DNA of 64,000 nucleotides, from the NCBI RefSeq assembly GCF_014639795.1, contig NZ_BMGC01000011.1:1-64000 (forward strand), written 5' to 3'. Below, piece by piece: positions 59,719 to 64,000 of this stretch. The notes beneath the pieces are model-generated. The model was not told the DNA's origin. It did not search any database and worked only from the letters and a program-made list of their open reading frames with translations. The stretch comes from Gordonia jinhuaensis (lineage in GTDB: Bacteria; Actinomycetota; Actinomycetes; Mycobacteriales; Mycobacteriaceae). A program made the position numbers and the translations under genes. How positions within the stretch are numbered: the stretch's first letter is position 1; every line of letters begins with the position of its first letter.

Positions 59719-59745
59719 GGGAACAGATGCCTTTACCCTGGTGTT
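59719..59745 (+). promoter_or_regulatory. sigma-R/sigma-H-type promoter of trxB
   Basis: GGGAAC, 18 bp, GTT matches the disulfide-stress sigma consensus GGGAAT-N18-GTT (SigR in Streptomyces, SigH in mycobacteria), both of which drive trxB. It ends 86 bp before the trxB start. Confidence 0.65.
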
Positions 59746-59831
59746 GAATCGGCCGCTGAGGGTGGAGCAGTCTCCACCGACGGTCACACGTCCATCACAA
59801 CGATGGGTACGGGCGGATAGTTGGAGGATTG

Positions 59832-60833
59832 ATGAGCGCAGCCAGCCAGGACGGGCACATCCACGATGTGATCATCATCGGTTCGGGACCGGCAGGCTAT
59901 ACCGCTGCGGTGTATGCCGCCCGCGCCGAACTGGCGCCGCTGGTGTTCGAGGGAACCCAGTTCGGCGGAGCCCTGATGACCACCACCGAGGTGGAGAACT
60001 TCCCGGGCTTCCGCAACGGGATCATGGGCCCGGAGCTCATGGACGAGATGCGTGAGCAAGCGCTGCGATTCGGCGCCGACCTGCGTATGGAAGACGTGGA
60101 GGCGGTGCGACTGACCTCCGACATCAAGGAGGTCGACGCCGGCGGCGAGACCTACCGTGCACACGCGGTGATTCTCGCGATGGGTGCGGCTGCCCGCTAC
60201 CTCGACGTCCCCGGCGAGGCCGAACTGCTCGGCCGCGGCGTCTCCGCCTGCGCCACCTGCGACGGCTTCTTCTTCCGCGACCAGGACATCGCGGTGATCG
60301 GCGGCGGCGACTCGGCGATGGAGGAGGCCACCTTCCTCACCAAGTTCGCCCGCTCGGTGACGATCATCCATCGACGCGAGGAATTCCGTGCGTCGGCGAT
60401 CATGCTCGACCGCGCCCGCACCAACGACAAGATCTCGTTCATGACCGACACCGCGGTGACCAAGGTGAGCGGCGAGGGTTCGGTGTCCACCCTCGACCTC
60501 GTGGACACCCGCACCGGCGAGCCGCGGGAACCCCTGCAGGTGACCGGCATGTTCGTGGCGATCGGACACGACCCGCGCAGCTCCCTCGTCCGCGGCCAGC
60601 TCGACCTCGACGACGCGGGCTATGTGCAGGTGCAGGGCCGCACCACCTACACCTCGCTGCCGGGAGTCTTCGCCTGTGGCGACCTGGTGGACCACACCTA
60701 CCAGCAGGCCATCACCGCTGCGGGCAGTGGCTGTTCGGCCGCGATCGATGCGGAGAAGTGGCTCGCCGACCATGCCGGCCACCCGATTCCCGTCGAGGTG
60801 GAGGCCGAGGAGATCACCGCCGGCTCGATCTGA
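59832..60833 (+). CDS. trxB: thioredoxin reductase
   Basis: A 333-residue FAD enzyme that reduces thioredoxin with NADPH. FAD site [21 protein letters not shown], redox pair CATC in [15 protein letters not shown] site [15 protein letters not shown], and FAD closure [22 protein letters not shown] are all intact. ATG 59832 follows GGAGG. It forms a pair with trxA 219 bp downstream; the sigma-R/H box upstream indicates induction by thiol oxidation. Nothing else was identified in 60834-61052 besides the trxA ribosome site. Confidence 0.97.
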   Translation: MSAASQDGHIHDVIIIGSGPAGYTAAVYAARAELAPLVFEGTQFGGALMTTTEVENFPGFRNGIMGPELMDEMREQALRFGADLRMEDVEAVRLTSDIKEVDAGGETYRAHAVILAMGAAARYLDVPGEAELLGRGVSACATCDGFFFRDQDIAVIGGGDSAMEEATFLTKFARSVTIIHRREEFRASAIMLDRARTNDKISFMTDTAVTKVSGEGSVSTLDLVDTRTGEPREPLQVTGMFVAIGHDPRSSLVRGQLDLDDAGYVQVQGRTTYTSLPGVFACGDLVDHTYQQAITAAGSGCSAAIDAEKWLADHAGHPIPVEVEAEEITAGSI

Positions 60834-61052
60834 TCCGGTCCGGCGGCGCGCTCAGCGCGTCGTGCGGCGCTGTCCGCGCGGATGGGCCACGACTCCGGTC
60901 GCCTCGGATGCCCGGTTTGTGGTCAGTGTCGGACTCGGGGGGGTGCCGATCAGCGCCACACAGATGAGCTTCCGGACAGACTTCCCGAACACATTTTCCG
61001 TCAGAGTCCCCCGTCAGATCCACAATCAGTGAACACACACCAAGGAGTTCCC

Positions 61053-61391
61053 ATGGCAGAGACACACAACACCGTTGCCGTCACCGACGCCACCTTCAAG
61101 ACCGACGTCCTGGAGTCCGACAAGCCGGTGCTCGTGGACTTCTGGGCCACCTGGTGCGGCCCGTGCCGTATGGTCGCCCCCGTCCTCGAGGAGATCGCCG
61201 GTGAGAACACCGACGCGCTCACCGTGGCGAAGGTCGACATCGATGCCAACCCCGCCATCGCCCGCGACTACAAGATCATGTCGATCCCGACCATGATCCT
61301 GTTCGAGGGCGGCGAACCGGTGAAGACGATCGTCGGCGCCAAGAGCAAGGCCGCCCTGCTGCGTGAACTCGGCTCGGTCGTCCAGGCCTGA
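61053..61391 (+). CDS. trxA: thioredoxin
   Basis: A 112-residue thioredoxin with the active site WCGPC in LVDFWATWCGPCRM and the cis-Pro loop SIPTMILFEGG. It reduces protein disulfides and receives electrons from TrxB. ATG 61053 follows AAGGAG. It corresponds to M. tuberculosis trxC (Rv3914). Confidence 0.97.
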   Translation: MAETHNTVAVTDATFKTDVLESDKPVLVDFWATWCGPCRMVAPVLEEIAGENTDALTVAKVDIDANPAIARDYKIMSIPTMILFEGGEPVKTIVGAKSKAALLRELGSVVQA

Positions 61392-61524
61392 CCTCCGACT
61401 ACGACAGCGGGTCATCCGACACCGGGACCCCACCGCGCACAGTGCGCCTGGGATAATCGGGCAATGCTCGCGTGTGGGTGCGGCGGTTTGTTTACCCGTG
61501 CATCCACCTGACACAATCCACTGC

Positions 61525-61542
61525 GGTACACCGGCGTGTACC
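61525..61542. promoter_or_regulatory. GGTACAC-CGGC-GTGTACC palindrome upstream of cwlM
   Basis: A perfect 7-bp inverted repeat with a 4-bp centre, 38 bp before cwlM. It could be an operator or a short hairpin ending trxA transcription. Confidence 0.4.
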
Positions 61543-61579
61543 CGCACTACAACAGTCTGAACTGATCGAAAGGCGGCGT

Positions 61580-62773
61580 ATGCGTCTGCTCCGACTCGGT
61601 GACCGCGGCTCTGCCGTGGCCGAGGTCAAGGCGCTGCTGCGTCAGCTCGAGGTGCTCGACACCCCGGCTGAACCGACCGACCCCGATGCGTTCGCGCTCG
61701 ATCCCGACACGATCGTGTTCGACCCCGACACGATCGTCTTCGACGAGGCCACCGACCAGGCTGTCCGCGCATTCCAGCAGCAGCGCGGACTCCTGGTCGA
61801 CGGCATCGTCGGGCCGGCCACCTATCGCGTGCTGCTCGAGGCGTCCTACCGACTCGGCACGCGCATCCTGCTCTACCGCCTGTCGGCTCCCATGCAGGGC
61901 GACGATGTGGCCACCCTGCAGGCCCGCCTGCAGAACCTCGGCTACTACACGGCGCTGGTCGATGGCACGTTCAACGAGGCCACCCACGCCGCCCTGTGTG
62001 CGTACCAGAGCGAGTTCGGGCTGAACCCGGACGGCATCTGCGGGCCCGTCACACTTCGCTCACTGCAACTGCTCGGCACCCGCGTGAGCGGTGGTTCCCC
62101 GCACGCCATCCGCGAGGAGGAGAACGTGCGACGGTCGGGGCCGCAACTGTCGGGCAAGCGGATCATCATCGATCCCGGCAACGGCGGAAACCACCAGTAC
62201 TCCACGGGCGCGCTGGCCCAGCTCGAATCCGACGTGCTGTGGGATCTGTGCGCTCGTCTCGAGGGCCGGATGGCGGCCGCGGGGATGGAGACCTCCCTGT
62301 CACGCGCCGCTGATCAGAACCCCGACAATGCCGAACGAGCCGCCGTCGCGAATTCGATCGACGCCGATTTGATGATCTCGTTCCGCTGCGCGCACTATCA
62401 CAACAATCTCGCCAACGGCGTGGCGACCTTCTACTTCGGCAGCCAGCACGGCTCGGCGTCGGCCATCGGTCAGTCGCTCGCGGGGTTCATCGACCGGGAG
62501 ATCGTCGCGCGAACACCGCTGCGCGACTGTCGGTCTCACCGCCGGACCTGGGATCTGCTCCGCCTCACCCGGATGCCGATCGCCCAGATCGACGTCGGCT
62601 ACATCACGAACGAACACGACGCCGAGGCCCTCAGCGATCCGCGGGTGCGCGACGCGATCGCCGAGGCGACACTGGTCGCGGTCAAGCGCCTGTATCTGTT
62701 GGGCAAGAACGACCAGCCGACCGGCACGTACACCTTCGCCGAGTTGCTCGCCGCCGAGCAACTCGCACGCTGA
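61580..62773 (+). CDS. cwlM: CwlM, catalytically dead amidase-like regulator of peptidoglycan synthesis
   Basis: A 397-residue protein with two peptidoglycan-binding-type repeats (AVRAFQQQRGLLVDGIVGPATY; ALCAYQSEFGLNPDGICGPVTL) and an amidase_3 domain. Two zinc ligands are lost: IIIDPGNGGN has Asn where amidases have His, and LMISFRCAHYH has Arg where they have the second His. In mycobacteria CwlM is cytoplasmic, lacks amidase activity and, when phosphorylated by PknB near its C terminus, activates MurA; the tail NDQPTGTYTFAELL is conserved here. A 21-bp DNA duplication (61704-61745) repeats DPDTIVF. ATG 61580 follows AAAGGCGG. Confidence 0.93.
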   Translation: MRLLRLGDRGSAVAEVKALLRQLEVLDTPAEPTDPDAFALDPDTIVFDPDTIVFDEATDQAVRAFQQQRGLLVDGIVGPATYRVLLEASYRLGTRILLYRLSAPMQGDDVATLQARLQNLGYYTALVDGTFNEATHAALCAYQSEFGLNPDGICGPVTLRSLQLLGTRVSGGSPHAIREEENVRRSGPQLSGKRIIIDPGNGGNHQYSTGALAQLESDVLWDLCARLEGRMAAAGMETSLSRAADQNPDNAERAAVANSIDADLMISFRCAHYHNNLANGVATFYFGSQHGSASAIGQSLAGFIDREIVARTPLRDCRSHRRTWDLLRLTRMPIAQIDVGYITNEHDAEALSDPRVRDAIAEATLVAVKRLYLLGKNDQPTGTYTFAELLAAEQLAR

Positions 62774-62816
62774 TCCCGCGACGCCAGCTCCTAGACGTAT
62801 CTCCGCCAGGACCTCA

Positions 62817-62852
62817 GGTTCGGGAATGTTTCATGTGAAACATTCCCGAACC
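62817..62852. terminator. 36-bp perfect hairpin between convergent cwlM and GNAT genes
   Basis: The 17-bp arm begins GGTTCGGGAATGTTTCA and is repeated in perfect complement after a central TG. It lies 44 bp after cwlM and 4 bp before the reverse-strand GNAT stop, so it can terminate both strands. Its centre is a near-perfect parS. Confidence 0.75.
62827..62842. promoter_or_regulatory. candidate parS site
   Basis: TGTTTCATGTGAAACA differs from the general bacterial parS TGTTTCACGTGAAACA only by T for C at position 8. It lies about 0.8 kb from parB, in the expected origin-proximal zone. Confidence 0.5.
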
Positions 62853-62855
62853 GCC

Positions 62856-63527
62856 CTAGACCGCAACCGCGATCCGTTCGCTGCCCGACAGCTCCAGAGT
62901 CGCCGCGATCACCAGCTTCTCCAGTGCGAGTTCCACGCCCGCCTTCCAGCCCAGTCCTTCGTCGAGTTCCAACCGGAACCGCGGGAACTTGTGGTGCGGA
63001 GCAACGAGATCAAAGCCGGAATCCTTGAGGAAATCCGCGTCGATCATCGCCTCGGCGCAGATGTCGTCGGGGAAGGAGTCCGCAAAGGCCGATCGGATGA
63101 TCCCGAACGCTTCGATCGCGCGGACGCCACGACTGATCAGATCGTCGATGACCGCATCGGCCAGCGCCACTGCGACGCCCGGCGAATCCGCGACCGTACG
63201 TATCGAGGTCAGGATCACCGCATCGGCACTGACCGGGGCGGTCGGAAACCAGCGGGCTCGGGGGACACGACCGGGCGGCGCGTAGAACGCCACTCCCGTC
63301 GCTTGCTTCGATTCGCTGTCGACCGCGAGCTGCCCACACGTCCCCCATTCGAGAAGCAACATGGAGATCCATGCTTCCTTATCGAATTCGCTGGCGAACC
63401 GTGAGGTTTCACCGGTCGGCGGCGTCTGGGGGACCAGATCCGGATCGACCTCCCAGAAGACACATGTCCGATCGTGTTCTGGGAGATCCTCGAATGCGTC
63501 GAGGGTGAGCGGACGAACAGTCACCAT
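62856..63527 (-). CDS. GNAT-type acetyltransferase-like protein (Rv3916c-like)
   Basis: A 223-residue protein with a diverged GNAT layout: VTVRPLTLDAFEDLP at the N terminus, a strand TGVAFYAPPGRVPRARWFP, helix VAVALADAVIDDLISRGVRAIEAFG and the terminal DSGFDLVAPHHKFPRFRLELD typical of N-acetyltransferases of this group. The acetyl-CoA loop is weak. The position between cwlM and parB corresponds to M. tuberculosis Rv3916c. ATG 63527 or the next GTG begins the conserved core; no ribosome site is clear. It is downstream of parB on the same strand. Confidence 0.82.
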   Translation of the reverse strand: MVTVRPLTLDAFEDLPEHDRTCVFWEVDPDLVPQTPPTGETSRFASEFDKEAWISMLLLEWGTCGQLAVDSESKQATGVAFYAPPGRVPRARWFPTAPVSADAVILTSIRTVADSPGVAVALADAVIDDLISRGVRAIEAFGIIRSAFADSFPDDICAEAMIDADFLKDSGFDLVAPHHKFPRFRLELDEGLGWKAGVELALEKLVIAATLELSGSERIAVAV

Positions 63528-63635
63528 GCGGCACAACAACTTTCGGTCAAGATACCCCGAGGTCGGCGCTGTCGCGTCACAGTGACGTTTCGCGCGTGGG
63601 TGGTCAGTAGGGGAGTTACACCCATGAAATTCGCC

Positions 63636-64000
63636 TTACTCCGCTGTCGAGGTCTCCAACAGGTGCACGATCCGTTCGAGATCATCCACCGAGCCGAACT
63701 CCACCACAATCTTGCCCTTCCGCTTCCCCAGGCTCACGCTCACCCGGGTGTCGAAGCGATCCGACAGACGTTCAGCGACGTCCTGCAGGCCCGGCATCTG
63801 GATCTGGCGACGCTTGGCGGCCGGCGTCGGAGAAGGGGAGTCGCCACGGTTCGCGAGGGTGACCGCCTCCTCCGTCGCCCGCACCGACATACCCTCGGCC
63901 ACGATTCGAGCGGCCAACGCCTCCTGCGCTTCCGGTCCGCCGTCCAAGGACAGCAGTGCGCGCGCATGGCCGGCCGACAGGACACCGGCGGCGACGCGAC
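63636..64000 (-). CDS. parB: ParB chromosome partition protein, C-terminal part
   Basis: The frame enters from the right edge; about 120 C-terminal residues are visible, starting [20 protein letters not shown] (end of the parS-binding HTH domain). [17 protein letters not shown], a linker ([14 protein letters not shown]), and the C-terminal dimerisation domain [29 protein letters not shown] follow. ParB loads on parS, slides as a CTP clamp and works with ParA to segregate origins. The N terminus lies outside the window. Confidence 0.93.
   Translation of the reverse strand, partial: RVAAGVLSAGHARALLSLDGGPEAQEALAARIVAEGMSVRATEEAVTLANRGDSPSPTPAAKRRQIQMPGLQDVAERLSDRFDTRVSVSLGKRKGKIVVEFGSVDDLERIVHLLETSTAE

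Noticed and set aside
1-64000. tRNA, rRNA or prophage genes
   Set aside because: No cloverleaf-like segment, rRNA block, integrase, phage structural gene or IS transposase was recognised on reading both strands; short RNAs could be missed without a covariance search.

Overview
The window looks like a piece of a high-GC mycolate actinobacterium close to Gordonia. This is judged from overall GC content, codon use, lipobox proteins, and a mycobacterial-type gene order at the right end. The last 17 kb carry the block pcnA - NUDIX - DUF6049 protein - murJ - (nitronate monooxygenase) - sigM - anti-sigma remnant - trxB - trxA - cwlM - GNAT - parB. In Mycobacteriales this block sits beside the chromosome origin, so the right edge is probably only a few kb from oriC.

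Left part (1-31.8 kb): accessory metabolism and regulators. It starts with a truncated DUF2236 oxygenase and several small membrane or START-like proteins, then a MetAP/XRE divergent pair with twin operators. Next comes a translationally coupled three-gene set (acyl-CoA dehydrogenase-like, PIG-L deacetylase/methyltransferase fusion, GT2 glycosyltransferase) of unknown product. From 7.5 to 22.9 kb several genes are broken: an HSL-type esterase, an NhaA-DsbA fusion, an MFS exporter and a small secreted protein. They are mixed with intact regulators (XRE-MmyB, LysR, TetR, MerR, HxlR), several with visible operators. A double-domain Imm49 protein, lon with a HAIR-like box, a DUF222/HNH protein, a fasciclin lipoprotein and a DHA2 exporter with its TetR regulator follow.

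Middle (31.9-47.2 kb): a cobalamin riboswitch stands in front of only the last 37 codons of metE, so almost the whole B12-independent methionine synthase gene is gone. Then come a lipoprotein, a Gln/Gly/Tyr/Pro-rich membrane protein, a GT1 glycosyltransferase, a secreted alpha/beta hydrolase, leuS with a very close divergent sdpI-like gene, a BASS transporter, YqgE, an MFS protein, and a YhgE/Pip membrane protein coupled to an ATPase whose key motifs are degraded.

Right part (47.2-64 kb): the origin-proximal cell-envelope, redox and segregation block. MurJ carries the C-terminal pseudokinase known from mycobacteria. CwlM lacks two zinc ligands. trxB has a sigma-R/H-type promoter. A 36-bp perfect hairpin between cwlM and the GNAT gene contains a 15/16 match to parS.

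Many starts are preceded by a TANNNT-like -10 exactly 6-7 nt upstream with no Shine-Dalgarno, which suggests leaderless mRNAs. No tRNA, rRNA, CRISPR array, insertion sequence or integrase was seen. Family names come from reading the proteins by eye; no database search was run.
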